Assembly (NCBI GenBank): GCA_030649835.1
Contig: JAUSES010000049.1
Location: forward strand, 1 to 43,487
DNA from: a bacterium
GTDB taxonomy: Bacteria; Patescibacteriota; Minisyncoccia; Phycocordibacterales; UBA1550
Length of the DNA: 43,487 bases
Reading direction: 5' to 3'
A program made the position numbers and the translations under genes. Below, in pieces: positions 25,513 to 33,423 of this stretch. The first letter of the stretch is position 1. Every line of letters starts with the position of its first letter. The notes beneath the pieces are model-generated. The model saw only the letters and a list, made by a program, of their open reading frames with translations. It had not been told where the DNA came from and did no database searches.

Positions 25513-25643
25513 CCCCCACACCTATTCCTATATAGCTTTTGTTCTGCCAGTTGCAAGACCGTGAAATGCTAGAAAAATGATGATTTAGACGGTATATATG
25601 AAAGTTTTTTGAAAGCAGAACAATACAGGGATAGGTGTGGGGG
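25513..25643. repeat. Palindromic repeat family 2, copy 2
   Basis: CCCCCACACCTAT (25513-25525) is the exact reverse complement of ATAGGTGTGGGGG (25631-25643), with a second inverted pair TTTTGTTCTGC / GCAGAACAA inside. The middle differs from copy 1 (16317-16449). It ends 20 nt before the MraZ-type operator. Confidence 0.82.
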
Positions 25644-25662
25644 TGTGGATAACTCGTATTAT

Positions 25663-25722
25663 AAAGTGTTGTACAGTGGGGCTAAGTGTAATATAATGTA
25701 GATAAGTGGGGAATTGTGGGAA
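25663..25722 (+). promoter_or_regulatory. mraZ promoter with six 10-bp-spaced MraZ-type boxes
   Basis: The promoter is TTGTAC (25669-25674), 17-nt spacer, TATAAT (25692-25697). Six direct 10-mers run without gap: AAAGTGTTGT, ACAGTGGGGC, TAAGTGTAAT, ATAATGTAGA, TAAGTGGGGA and ATTGTGGGAA. Each holds an (A)GTG or ATG core at the same place. MraZ is known to bind tandem TGGGN or AAAGTG boxes with this period, so autoregulation of the division cluster is likely. Confidence 0.78.
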
Positions 25723-25749
25723 ACCATAAAACTTTACTAAAAAACATTT

Positions 25750-26184
25750 ATGTTAATCGGCGAACACATTCACACACTCGACCCAAAGAAACGTCTCGCG
25801 CTGCCCGCGAAGTTTCGAAAAGAACTTGGGAAGAAGGTTGTCATCACCCATGGTTTGGACAACTGTCTTTTTGTCTACCCCATGAAGGAGTGGGAAAAAG
25901 TTGCTGAAAAACTCGCAGCACTTCCTATGGGGCAAGCTGATACGCGAGGATTTGGACGTTTTATGCTCGCCGGTGCTGTTGAGACAGATGTGGACAGTAT
26001 TGGTCGCATTCTTGTTCCCGATTTTTTGAAAGAGTTTGCAAATTTAAAAATAGAAGTTGCAGTCGTGGGAGTGTCTACTCGAGTGGAGCTCTGGAACGAA
26101 AAAGTATGGCAAGGATACAAACAGCGTATTCAAAAAGGAGCCGATGCCTTGGCCGAGAAGCTGGGGGAAATAGGAGTCATTTAA
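25750..26184 (+). CDS. mraZ: Transcriptional regulator MraZ
   Basis: The 144-residue protein contains two MraZ/AbrB-like halves: HTLDPKKRLALPAKFRKELG (first) and VETDVDSIGRILVPDFLKEF (second). MraZ forms a ring that binds tandem boxes in its own promoter and represses the dcw cluster. The expected boxes are present at 25663-25722. It is the first gene of mraZ-rsmH-ftsL-ftsI-murF. Confidence 0.95.
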   Translation: MLIGEHIHTLDPKKRLALPAKFRKELGKKVVITHGLDNCLFVYPMKEWEKVAEKLAALPMGQADTRGFGRFMLAGAVETDVDSIGRILVPDFLKEFANLKIEVAVVGVSTRVELWNEKVWQGYKQRIQKGADALAEKLGEIGVI

Positions 26185-26191
26185 CAGAAGC

Positions 26192-26320
26192 TTCTAGGTT
26201 AAAGGTTTCAGGTTTTAGGAAGAGGCCCACCTAACACCTAACACCTAACACCTAACACCTAACACCTAACACCTAACACCTAACACCTAACACCTAACAC
26301 CTAACACCTAACACCTAACC
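26192..26320 (+). repeat. Telomere-like heptamer array before rsmH
   Basis: From 26230 to 26320 there are 12 exact CCTAACA units plus a final CCTAACC, ending on the base before ATG 26321. Just upstream, 26192-26219 holds four units of the opposite sense (TTCTAGG, TTAAAGG, TTTCAGG, TTTTAGG). The two blocks face each other across AAGAGGCCCA. Confidence 0.9.
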
Positions 26321-27202
26321 ATGCACATACCTGTTCTTTTAAAAGAATCAACCGATGGACTCGCCCTCAAAAAGGGAAGTACGGTGTTTGAAGGAACAGT
26401 AGGCCTTGGAGGACACAGTCGTGTGCTCTGCGAAATGATAGGGGAAAACGGAACATTCATTGGTACTGATGCTGATCAAGAATCCCTCTCCATTGCAGAA
26501 GAAAAATTGTCTGATGTCCCTTGTAAAAAATATTTCGTTAATGAAAACTTTCGGAACATTGATACAGCACTTGCAAAAGCAGGAGCAGAAAAGGTGGATG
26601 CGATTCTTCTCGATATAGGTCTTTCAAATCGTCAGCTTGATGTTGTGCCACGCGGGTTCTCGTTTATGCGTAATGAACCACTTCTTATGACATTTCGCTC
26701 AAGCGGAGACGGACTTACTGCACGTGTAATTGTAAATGAATGGGCAGAAGAAAGTATCGCAGACATTATTTACGGTTATGGGGAAGAGCGATATGCAAGG
26801 AGGATTGCAAAGGGGATTGTAGAAGCGCGAAAAGAAAAGTCCATTGAGACATCTGGTCAACTTGCTGAGATTGTAGGGGCGTGTGTGCCAAAGAACCTAA
26901 AGAGCAGGATAAACCCCGCTACAAAGACGTTTCAGGCACTTCGTATCGCGGTAAACGATGAGCTCGGTGCGCTACGAGAAGGCCTAGCAAAAGGGTTTGA
27001 GCATCTCTCTCCAAAAGGAAGAATTGCGGTCATCTCATTCCACTCGCTTGAAGACCGCATTGTAAAAGAATTTTTTAAACAAAAACAAAAAGAGGAGGTT
27101 GCAACAATCGTCACAAAAAAGCCAATAACACCAAGCGAAGCAGAAATAAAAGAAAATCCAAAATCAAGAAGCTCAAAATTAAGAATTTTAATAAAAAATT
27201 AA
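26321..27202 (+). CDS. rsmH: 16S rRNA (cytosine-1402-N4)-methyltransferase
   Basis: RsmH methylates C1402 in the ribosomal P site. Visible are the SAM-binding start VFEGTVGLGGHSRVL, AILLDIGLSNRQLD, the family segment KTFQALRIAVNDELGAL and SFHSLEDRIVKEFF near the C terminus. SNRQLD replaces the usual SSxQLD. At 293 residues it is slightly short. The start codon directly follows the heptamer array without a ribosome binding site. Confidence 0.95.
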   Translation: MHIPVLLKESTDGLALKKGSTVFEGTVGLGGHSRVLCEMIGENGTFIGTDADQESLSIAEEKLSDVPCKKYFVNENFRNIDTALAKAGAEKVDAILLDIGLSNRQLDVVPRGFSFMRNEPLLMTFRSSGDGLTARVIVNEWAEESIADIIYGYGEERYARRIAKGIVEARKEKSIETSGQLAEIVGACVPKNLKSRINPATKTFQALRIAVNDELGALREGLAKGFEHLSPKGRIAVISFHSLEDRIVKEFFKQKQKEEVATIVTKKPITPSEAEIKENPKSRSSKLRILIKN

Positions 27203-27205
27203 TTA

Positions 27206-27233
27206 TTGGCTATTCACTACTAACTATTATCTA
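27206..27233 (+). repeat. Period-7 array in front of ftsL
   Basis: Heptamers TTGGCTA, TTCACTA, CTAACTA, TTATCTA, then CCCCC and ATG 27239. It starts 3 nt after the rsmH stop codon. The NNNNCTA pattern is shared with the lysS and rsmH arrays. Confidence 0.7.
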
Positions 27234-27238
27234 CCCCC

Positions 27239-27544
27239 ATGACCACAAAAACTTTAGAATTTAATAATATTGAACAGAAAATGTTTTGGATCTTGATCGC
27301 TCTTCTTGGGGTTTCAGTCGCATTTTTCATGTATTCAGCCTTCTCTATAACTATCGCTGGAGTTTCTCGGGACAATATGAACCGCACTGCACATGAACTT
27401 TCCGTAACATCAGGTGCTCTTGAACAAACATATTTAGAACAGTCAAACACGATTACACTTGCGTATGCCCAGAGCCTGGGTTTTGAGGAGGTGCGCGCAA
27501 AATTCAGTAACAGTGACAAGGCAAAATTCTCATTAGCACAGTAA
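27239..27544 (+). CDS. ftsL: FtsL-like division protein
   Basis: The 101-residue product has one transmembrane helix (about residues 15-37, MFWILIALLGVSVAFFMY) and a short outer helical region. Position between rsmH and ftsI and the size fit FtsL, which joins FtsB/DivIC and FtsI in the divisome. Sequence conservation in this family is too low for proof by eye. An FtsB-like gene is at 39863. Confidence 0.7.
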   Translation: MTTKTLEFNNIEQKMFWILIALLGVSVAFFMYSAFSITIAGVSRDNMNRTAHELSVTSGALEQTYLEQSNTITLAYAQSLGFEEVRAKFSNSDKAKFSLAQ

Positions 27545-27560
27545 GGGATATCTGCAAACG

Positions 27561-29276
27561 ATGAAAAATCGCAAACTCCATAATATATGGTTCCTCAACA
27601 CAGGAGTGCTGATCGTGGCACTTCTTTTGCTTGCAAAACTCTGGTACTTGCAAATTAATAAAGGGGAGTATTATAAAAACCTCGCTGAGTCAAAGTACAT
27701 AGCGTCATCGCGTGAGACATTTGATCGGGGGACTATTTTCTTTGTAGAAAAAAGCGGTCGAATGATTTCTGCAGCAACAGTTGTTCCCGACTATGTTCTT
27801 GCTATTGACCCCACAAAGGTTATAAACAAGGAATCACTCGCTGACAAACTCCTTCAAATTATAAAATTCGACAAGACCGATTTTATCACGCGTGCATCTA
27901 GAGCCCATGATCAATATGAAGAAGTGACCAAACATCTGTCTGAGAAAGAAGTATCAGGTATTCGTGCGCTTGGAGAAAAGGGTATCATTTTAGAAAAAAA
28001 CAAAAAAAGATTTTACCCAGGTGGAAAGACTTCAGCTCAGGTTCTCGGTTTTGTAGCTTCTGACGGTGGAAACAGCGCCATGTTAACGGGTCGATATGGT
28101 CTTGAGAGATATTATAACGAAACCCTTACACGGTCTGGAAATGATGATTCATCAAGTTTTTTTGCTGACCTATTTTTAAAGCCAGCCTCGTCACTACTTT
28201 TTGACCGCGGTAGTGAAGGCGATTTGATTACAACGATCGAGCCTTCTGTGCAAGGCGTTCTCGAACGTGTCCTTGAAGATGATGTGCTTAAAAAATACAG
28301 CGCCACGAGCGCGGGGGGGATTATTATGAATCCAAAGACAGGGGAGATATATGCCATGGCTACAGTACCTTCATTTGACCCTAATAATTTTTCAAAGGAA
28401 AAAAATCAGGCAGTCTTTGCCAACCCCCTTGTCGATGGTGTATATGAAATGGGCTCCATTATCAAGCCACTCACTATTGCAGCAGGTCTGGACGCGGGCG
28501 TGATCACCTCTGCTACAACGTACGATGATAAGGGATTTAGAATTGTTAATACAAAACGTATCGCAAACTATGACGGAAAAGCACGTGGCGTGGTTCCCAT
28601 GCAAGAGGTTCTAAATCAGTCACTCAATACGGGAACCATGTTTGTCGAGGAGCGTCTCGGCAAGGATAGATTTCGTAAATATTTTAAGGCGTATGGGCTC
28701 GGAGAAGAAACGGGGATTGATTTGCCGAATGAGAGTGTAGGGGATATAAGAAACCTTGAAAGTCCCCGAGATATTGAATACGCAACTGCATCATTTGGGC
28801 AAGGAATTTCAATGACGCCCATAGCTACCATTCGTGCACTTGCCTCGCTTGCAAACGGTGGGGTGCTGGTAACTCCTCACGTGGTAAAACGTACCGAGTA
28901 TAATATTGGGCCTTCGCGAGAGTTTGTTCCGGGGAGCGAGCGTCGGGTAATAAAAAAGGAAACCTCAGATGAGATTTCTAGGATGCTCACCGTAGTTGTA
29001 GATAAGGCACTTCTTGGAGGTACACTAAAAATGGAACATTATAGTATCGCCGCAAAGACAGGTACTGCACAACTCGTAGATGCTGGAGAATATTCTGAAA
29101 CAGACTACCTGCATACATTTTTTGGGTATTTTCCATCGTATGATCCAAAATTTATTATTCTTCTTACTCTAAAAAATCCGCGTGGTGAAGCCTACGCTTC
29201 ACACACACTCTCGGCGCCGTTTATGCAAATCACCAAATTTTTGCTAAACTACTATGAAATACCGCCCGATAGATAG
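27561..29276 (+). CDS. ftsI: Septal transpeptidase, FtsI/PBP3 type
   Basis: This 571-residue class B penicillin-binding protein has an N-terminal helix (IWFLNTGVLIVALLLLAKLW), the catalytic SxxK as SIIK near residue 299, SLN in LNQSLNTGTMFVEE, and KTGTAQ near residue 499. It cross-links septal peptidoglycan. Its location after ftsL and before murF marks it as the division enzyme, in contrast to PBP2 at 20589. Confidence 0.94.
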   Translation: MKNRKLHNIWFLNTGVLIVALLLLAKLWYLQINKGEYYKNLAESKYIASSRETFDRGTIFFVEKSGRMISAATVVPDYVLAIDPTKVINKESLADKLLQIIKFDKTDFITRASRAHDQYEEVTKHLSEKEVSGIRALGEKGIILEKNKKRFYPGGKTSAQVLGFVASDGGNSAMLTGRYGLERYYNETLTRSGNDDSSSFFADLFLKPASSLLFDRGSEGDLITTIEPSVQGVLERVLEDDVLKKYSATSAGGIIMNPKTGEIYAMATVPSFDPNNFSKEKNQAVFANPLVDGVYEMGSIIKPLTIAAGLDAGVITSATTYDDKGFRIVNTKRIANYDGKARGVVPMQEVLNQSLNTGTMFVEERLGKDRFRKYFKAYGLGEETGIDLPNESVGDIRNLESPRDIEYATASFGQGISMTPIATIRALASLANGGVLVTPHVVKRTEYNIGPSREFVPGSERRVIKKETSDEISRMLTVVVDKALLGGTLKMEHYSIAAKTGTAQLVDAGEYSETDYLHTFFGYFPSYDPKFIILLTLKNPRGEAYASHTLSAPFMQITKFLLNYYEIPPDR

Positions 29277-29280
29277 GGTA

Positions 29281-29308
29281 GAATGGGGAATGGGGAATGG
29301 AGAGGATT
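29281..29308 (+). repeat. Period-7 array between ftsI and murF
   Basis: GAATGGG, GAATGGG, GAATGGA, GAGGATT follow directly after TAGGGTA, whose TAG is the ftsI stop codon. Unlike the other arrays it is G-rich on the coding strand. Confidence 0.6.
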
Positions 29309-29315
29309 CAACACT

Positions 29316-30611
29316 ATGTTAAAGCAAATTTTTAAACAATTAGTTACATTTGTCCTTGAGCTAGAAGCAAAACTCGTGCTTCACAAGTACCAGCCGAAAG
29401 TAATTGCAGTTACAGGAAGCGTCGGGAAGACTTCTACAAAAGATGCCATTTTTGCGGTTGTTGGAGAGGCGCTCCTTGCGCGAAAAAGTGAAAAAAGTTT
29501 TAATAGTGAAATTGGTCTACCCCTCACAATATTAAATTGTGAAAACGGGTGGTCAAATCCGCTCCTATGGACAAAAAATTTAATCAAAGGGTCTGTACTC
29601 ATCCTTACGAATATTCATTATCCTAAGTGGCTCGTGCTTGAGATCGGCGCAGGCAAACCAGGAGACATTGAGCGAGCGGTCAGATTGGTACAGCCCGATA
29701 TTGCCGTTATTACCCGCTTTAGCGATGTCCCTGTTCATGTAGAATATTACAAATCTCCCGATGAAGTTTTTGAGGAGAAGACAAAATTGGTAACAGCATT
29801 GAAGCCAACAGGGCTGCTCGTTGTTAACGCAGACGACGAGCGCGTGTTTGCGCTTCGTGAGAGAACAAAAGCGATGTCACTTACCTATGGACTAAACACT
29901 GATGCCATGTTTCGTGCAACAAACGTACAAGTCGCATATTTAGGCGATGTGCCCGTTGGCACTACCTTTAAGCTAGAGCACGGTGGCAATGTTTTTCCTG
30001 TAACCATGCATGGCGTTCTTGGAGTTCAGCCTGTGTACAGTGCTCTCGCGTCAATTGCGGTTGGGGCATATCTCAAGCTCAATATTGTGGATATTGTTGG
30101 GCGACTTTCTACGTACACGAGTCCCCCAGGGCGGATGCGCGTTCTTTCAGGACTCAAGGGCTCAACCATTATTGACGACACATACAACGCATCTCCAGTT
30201 GCGTCATTTGCTGCGGTAGAGGCACTCAAGAGTATTAAAACAAAAGGAAGAAGGATTGCGGTTTTGGGAGACATGTTGGAGCTCGGTAAATTTACGATTG
30301 AGGAGCACAAAAAACTTGGCGAGCAGGTGGGTAGTTTTGTAGATATTTTAATAGCCGTAGGTCCTCGTGCAAAATATATTATAGAGGGTGCACTAGACGG
30401 AGGTATTGGGGAGAAAAAAATTCTTGATTTTGATGATTCTCGTTTAGCAGGAAAGTATCTTGAGGGTATCATTGGTGTTGGTGACATAATCCTTATAAAA
30501 GGCTCACAGGGTATTCGTATGGAGCGAGCAGTAGAAGAAATAATGGCAGAGCCGGAAAGAGCAGGGGAATTACTGGTGAGACAGGAGGAGGAGTGGAAGG
30601 CGAAATTGTAA
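29316..30611 (+). CDS. murF: UDP-MurNAc-tripeptide--D-alanyl-D-alanine ligase
   Basis: MurF adds D-Ala-D-Ala to the UDP-MurNAc peptide. The ATP loop AVTGSVGKTSTKDAI and the MurF-specific IIDDTYNASPVAS are present, as is VLGDMLELG. I start at ATG 29316 (MLKQIFKQL); the longer frame from 29283 would translate the GAATGGG array. Product 431 residues. It is the last gene of this division cluster; mraY, murD, ftsW and murG do not follow here. Confidence 0.94.
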   Translation: MLKQIFKQLVTFVLELEAKLVLHKYQPKVIAVTGSVGKTSTKDAIFAVVGEALLARKSEKSFNSEIGLPLTILNCENGWSNPLLWTKNLIKGSVLILTNIHYPKWLVLEIGAGKPGDIERAVRLVQPDIAVITRFSDVPVHVEYYKSPDEVFEEKTKLVTALKPTGLLVVNADDERVFALRERTKAMSLTYGLNTDAMFRATNVQVAYLGDVPVGTTFKLEHGGNVFPVTMHGVLGVQPVYSALASIAVGAYLKLNIVDIVGRLSTYTSPPGRMRVLSGLKGSTIIDDTYNASPVASFAAVEALKSIKTKGRRIAVLGDMLELGKFTIEEHKKLGEQVGSFVDILIAVGPRAKYIIEGALDGGIGEKKILDFDDSRLAGKYLEGIIGVGDIILIKGSQGIRMERAVEEIMAEPERAGELLVRQEEEWKAKL

Positions 30612-30728
30612 CTCCACACACATCCCCATCTACTTTGTTGCTACGAAATTTTTCTCGTCAAAGTACCGCTCGTACATCTCCTCAAAAAATTTCTAAGCGC
30701 CTCGTACCTGCGGCGTGTGAGGAGTTAC
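30608..30728. repeat. Palindromic element (type 3) after murF
   Basis: GTAACTCCACACAC (30608-30621) is inverted at 30715-30728 (GTGTGAGGAGTTAC) with one mismatch; an inner stem ACTTTG/CAAAGT is also present. The 121-bp unit begins within the murF stop codon. Only one copy lies in the window. Confidence 0.65.
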
Positions 30729-30747
30729 AGAATAACTACTTGTGTGG

Positions 30748-31089
30748 TCATTGTTTTAATGATTTTTCAATCATTATTGCCACTATTGTTGTAATAGACG
30801 ATGCCACAATTGATACTATGATAACCCTCAGATCATTCCTAAAGCTGAACCAAAGTTTTTTATACCATGAACTAAATAATATTAAGCCTTTGTGAGATAC
30901 CCTATAAAAATTATAAACAGCACCGGTTGAAATTTGTTGTGATACTTCTTCCAGATATCCTTTGACAACTAGATCCTCAACTAATTTTCTATTATGACCT
31001 GCAATTCCATTTATCATTTCCGCAGGAGAATACAATCCTTGTTTTCTTTCAATAGCAATTCGCAATACCTCTTTTTCTTCTTTAATCAT
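30748..31089 (-). CDS. Putative winged-helix protein with C-terminal membrane segment
   Basis: The first ~70 residues (KEEKEVLRIAIERKQGLYS ... KLVEDLVVKGYLEEVSQQ ... YRVSHKGLILF) read like a winged-helix domain; residues about 87-107 (LRVIIVSIVASSITTIVAIM) form one membrane helix. This inverted arrangement suggests a tail-anchored DNA-binding or protein-interaction factor. No known family is recognised and no ribosome binding site is evident. Confidence 0.55.
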   Translation of the reverse strand: MIKEEKEVLRIAIERKQGLYSPAEMINGIAGHNRKLVEDLVVKGYLEEVSQQISTGAVYNFYRVSHKGLILFSSWYKKLWFSFRNDLRVIIVSIVASSITTIVAIMIEKSLKQ

Positions 31090-31316
31090 TTTTCTTATTA
31101 TTTTCGCGACCTCTGGTGTGTCATTGGAATCAGCTTATAGCAGAAATGTGGGAATGGCAATAGTTTGCGTCACTATAAATACTGTTTAGTAATTTTTTAA
31201 TAATAAGAATAGCTCTCACAACAACTCCTATTAAGATTTGCATCGTTTTAGAGGGGTAACCTCGATGATGTTGATACATAACTGATATCGTTCGAGTTGT
31301 CGTTTATGATAGACTA

Positions 31317-31345
31317 TTGACACGATATAGAACATCTGATATTGT
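31317..31345 (+). promoter_or_regulatory. Promoter for the small gene at 31414
   Basis: TTGACA (31317-31322), 17-nt spacer, TATTGT (31340-31345), with a consensus -35. It lies in the gene-poor stretch 31090-31413, where I see nothing else of note. Confidence 0.75.
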
Positions 31346-31413
31346 TGTATTTGTAGTTAGCAGTTTGATTTTATTTTGGACAAATTTCTTCTTTCAAAAC
31401 CATGGAGGCAAAA

Positions 31414-31602
31414 ATGTATAGAAACACGATGGCTGAACAAATGATTCGCAATATGCAGATGCGTGGCGAAGTAGGTGGCATTATCTCCAGCAATGATGGA
31501 CAAAGAACGATGCCCGAACAAGTGCTTCACAATATGAAGTTACGGGGCGAAGGGTTGCCAAAAGGTTTGAATTCAGAAGAGACAGTTGTCTCGAAAAAGT
31601 AA
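31414..31602 (+). CDS. Small protein with an internal 14-residue repeat, unknown function
   Basis: Start ATG 31414 lies 5 nt after GGAGG (31404-31408); the earlier ATG at 31402 overlaps that site. The 62-residue product contains MAEQMIRNMQMRGE (6-19) and MPEQVLHNMKLRGE (33-46), a duplicated amphipathic segment separated by a Gly/Ser/Asp linker. It has its own promoter and terminator (31628-31656). No family known to me. Confidence 0.65.
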   Translation: MYRNTMAEQMIRNMQMRGEVGGIISSNDGQRTMPEQVLHNMKLRGEGLPKGLNSEETVVSKK

Positions 31603-31627
31603 TTGGTACTGCCCTCAGAAATCCTAC

Positions 31628-31656
31628 ATCCCTGCATTTACTTGTGGGGATTTTTT
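31628..31656 (+). terminator. Terminator of the small gene at 31414
   Basis: ATCCCTGC/GTGGGGAT (8 bp with two wobble pairs) followed by six T. Confidence 0.7.
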
Positions 31657-31949
31657 ATATTTTGTGCAAAAACATTTCCATTGTCATCGTGGGGTTTGGG
31701 TTGGGAATTTTTTGGGGTTTCCAATTGACTCGCTTTGCTCGGCCATATCTGTATGATCACAAGTTACTAAATATAATTTCTCGCTACGCTCAAATTCTAT
31801 ATAAGTACTTGCCGGTCACTCATAATTTTCTGGTGAAAATTTGTGCTACCCCACCTCGCGCCGTCGCGCTCCGGTCTTGCGAAAGCTCTATGTGTTCGCT
31901 TTCTCACCCGGCTCGGCTATTTTTCTTCTGAAAAATTATGCCTGTGCCT

Positions 31950-32006
31950 TCACAAAAACGGAAAAGACTGGAGCAGTCCAGTCTTTTCGCATTCACGTTT
32001 TTGTGA
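31950..32006 (-). terminator. Nested hairpin at the 3' end of tRNA-Glu
   Basis: An inner 12-bp stem (GAAAAGACTGGA 31961-31972 / TCCAGTCTTTTC 31977-31988) lies within an outer perfect 11-bp stem (TCACAAAAACG 31950-31960 / CGTTTTTGTGA 31996-32006). The outer arm includes the last 3 nt of the tRNA gene. On the minus strand the T run in the distal arm can end tRNA transcription. Confidence 0.75.
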
Positions 32007-32075
32007 CCCTACGCGGAGTCGAACCGCGCTTCTATCCTTGAGAAGGATATGTCCTAACCGATAGACGATAGGGCC
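32004..32075 (-). tRNA. tRNA-Glu (anticodon CTC)
   Basis: Read on the minus strand, the acceptor GGCCCTA pairs with TAGGGTC, the D arm is TCGTCTATCGGTTAGGA, the anticodon stem TATCC/GGATA closes the loop TTCTCAA (anticodon CTC), and the T arm has GGTTCGACTC. CCA is not encoded. A broken copy lies upstream at 32147-32251. Confidence 0.92.
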
Positions 32076-32146
32076 GTTGATTTTATCTCATTTTATAGTA
32101 CAGTCTTTATCATATATTTCACCGACATATCCTTCTGCGAAGGCTT

Positions 32147-32251
32147 ACCCTATCACCTCGTAAACATCGGTGATTTTTTCACTTCGTTCGAAACCGGATG
32201 AAAAGCAAAGCAGTTTGCTTTTCATTCCTATAACCGATAGACGATATGGCC
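32147..32251 (-). pseudogene. Broken tRNA-Glu copy with palindromic insert
   Basis: On the minus strand 32251-32227 repeats the first 24 nt of tRNA-Glu with one substitution and a 2-nt insertion. It is then interrupted by a hairpin (ATGAAAAGCAAA 32198-32209 / TTTGCTTTTCAT 32214-32225). Further on, ATAGGGT near 32146-32152 recalls the acceptor 3' strand. A 13-mer of the anticodon arm (GACATATCCTTCT) occurs in opposite sense at 32124-32136. Confidence 0.6.
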
Positions 32252-32262
32252 TTTTAACTTCA

Positions 32263-32280
32263 AAGCGCCTTATGGCGCTT
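32263..32280. terminator. Short hairpin before the HAD gene
   Basis: AAGCGCC / GGCGCTT with loop TTAT. There is no T tail; the role is uncertain. Confidence 0.35.
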
Positions 32281-32319
32281 GTTGGCATCATATCACATTT
32301 TCAGCATTATTAGCAATTT

Positions 32320-32347
32320 TTGTATAAAAAATGAATAATAGTATACT
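32320..32347 (+). promoter_or_regulatory. Promoter of the HAD gene, leaderless arrangement
   Basis: TTGTAT (32320-32325), 16-nt spacer, TATACT (32342-32347), 9 nt to ATG 32357. Confidence 0.6.
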
Positions 32348-32356
32348 AAACTAAAG

Positions 32357-33079
32357 ATGAAAGAATCTACTAAAACTCTCCGCAAGGTAGCTATATTTGA
32401 TATCGATGGAACGATTTTTCGCTCCTCACTTCTTATCGAGCTTGTAGAGGTCCTTATTGAGATGGAGCTTTTCCCCGTTTCAGTACGAACACAATATCAA
32501 AAGGAAAAAGTGAAGTGGCTTGATCGACAAGGCGACTATGAGGCATATATAATGGCTGTCGTAAAGGTTTTTATGGAGAACATAAAAGGCTTGCCCTATC
32601 GAGATTTTATGAGTGCATCAGAGTTTGTGGTGGAGCGCTATCGTCACCGCACATATTTATTTACAGAAAATCTTATTAAAAACCTGAAAAAAGAGGGCTA
32701 CTATTTACTGGCTATTTCAAAGTCTCCAAAAGGAACGCTTGATCTTTTTTGTAATGATGTTGGGTTTGATAAAACGTACGGTATGCTTTACGAAACAGGC
32801 GCAACAGAGTGTTTTACTGGTCAGGTAATTGATGAGCACTTGATTCAGAACAAGGCAAACATTGTACGCAGAGCCGTAGAAAAGGAAGGGCTCACTCTTG
32901 AAGGTTCGGTGGGGGTAGGGGACACTGAGGGAGATATTTCATTTCTTGAGCTTGTAGAGCGCCCTATTTGTTTTAATCCAAATTTGAAACTCTACAAATA
33001 TGCAAAACGCATGGGCTGGGAGACCGTAGTTGAACGAAAAGATGTAATATATAAACTTAACAAAGAGACAATAATTTGA
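32357..33079 (+). CDS. HAD-superfamily phosphatase, SerB-like
   Basis: The 240-residue enzyme has motif I DIDGT (15-19, nucleophile Asp15), motif II in LLAISKSPKG (Ser121 or Ser123), Lys166 and motif III/IV GDTEGD (188-193). An all-helical cap follows motif I. It resembles the HAD-IB group (phosphoserine phosphatase and relatives), so a phosphomonoester is the likely substrate, but which one is unknown. It ends in TGA; the next gene starts within a few bases. Confidence 0.85.
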   Translation: MKESTKTLRKVAIFDIDGTIFRSSLLIELVEVLIEMELFPVSVRTQYQKEKVKWLDRQGDYEAYIMAVVKVFMENIKGLPYRDFMSASEFVVERYRHRTYLFTENLIKNLKKEGYYLLAISKSPKGTLDLFCNDVGFDKTYGMLYETGATECFTGQVIDEHLIQNKANIVRRAVEKEGLTLEGSVGVGDTEGDISFLELVERPICFNPNLKLYKYAKRMGWETVVERKDVIYKLNKETII

Positions 33080-33084
33080 AATCT

Positions 33085-33348
33085 ATGGACCCCTTAAACA
33101 ATCTGAAAAGCAAAAGAGTTCAAATTTCAAGTGAGGTGCGTGAAAAGTCGATGACGTATATTGCTGGTGGACTCGGAATAGTAGTTGGACTTGCATGGAA
33201 CGAGGCTATAAAAGGACTCATAGAATATGTTTACCCTGCTTCGAGCGCAAATTCATTGTTCGCAAAATTTCTTTATGCGGTTGTCATTACGATTATTGTG
33301 GTTATTGTAACTATGTATATTGTAAGAACTCCAGAAAAGAAAGGTTAA
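33085..33348 (+). CDS. Small two-helix membrane protein (DUF5654-like)
   Basis: About 87 residues with two hydrophobic segments: one containing GLGIVVGLAWNEAIKGLI and one at FLYAVVITIIVVIVTMYIV. GLAWNEAIK recalls the DUF5654 group of small membrane proteins, an identification from memory that I cannot test. I choose ATG 33085; a TTG at 33076 overlapping the HAD stop is an alternative. It is probably co-transcribed with the HAD gene. Confidence 0.65.
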   Translation: MDPLNNLKSKRVQISSEVREKSMTYIAGGLGIVVGLAWNEAIKGLIEYVYPASSANSLFAKFLYAVVITIIVVIVTMYIVRTPEKKG

Positions 33349-33357
33349 TACCGAAGG

Positions 33358-33385
33358 TTGACAGAGGTGCTCTGTAGGATACACT
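33358..33385 (+). promoter_or_regulatory. Promoter of the orphan gene at 33424
   Basis: TTGACA (33358-33363), 16-nt spacer, TACACT (33380-33385). Confidence 0.65.
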
Positions 33386-33423
33386 GGATAAGGATTCTTT
33401 TAAATTTAGAAAGGCGGTGTGTG

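Noticed and set aside
25513-25722. Family 2 repeat as part of the MraZ operator
   Set aside because: The 10-bp boxes start 20 nt after the element, and copy 1 behind rseP has no such boxes.
26230-26320. CRISPR array
   Set aside because: The repeat unit is 7 bp without spacers and no cas genes are present.
30593-30895. Plus-strand open frame overlapping the end of murF
   Set aside because: It overlaps murF, a palindromic element and the better-supported minus-strand gene at 30748.
31644-31931. Plus-strand open frame of 95 codons with a hydrophobic start
   Set aside because: It begins in the terminator of the preceding gene, lacks a ribosome binding site, and the second half is low-quality sequence without protein-like features.
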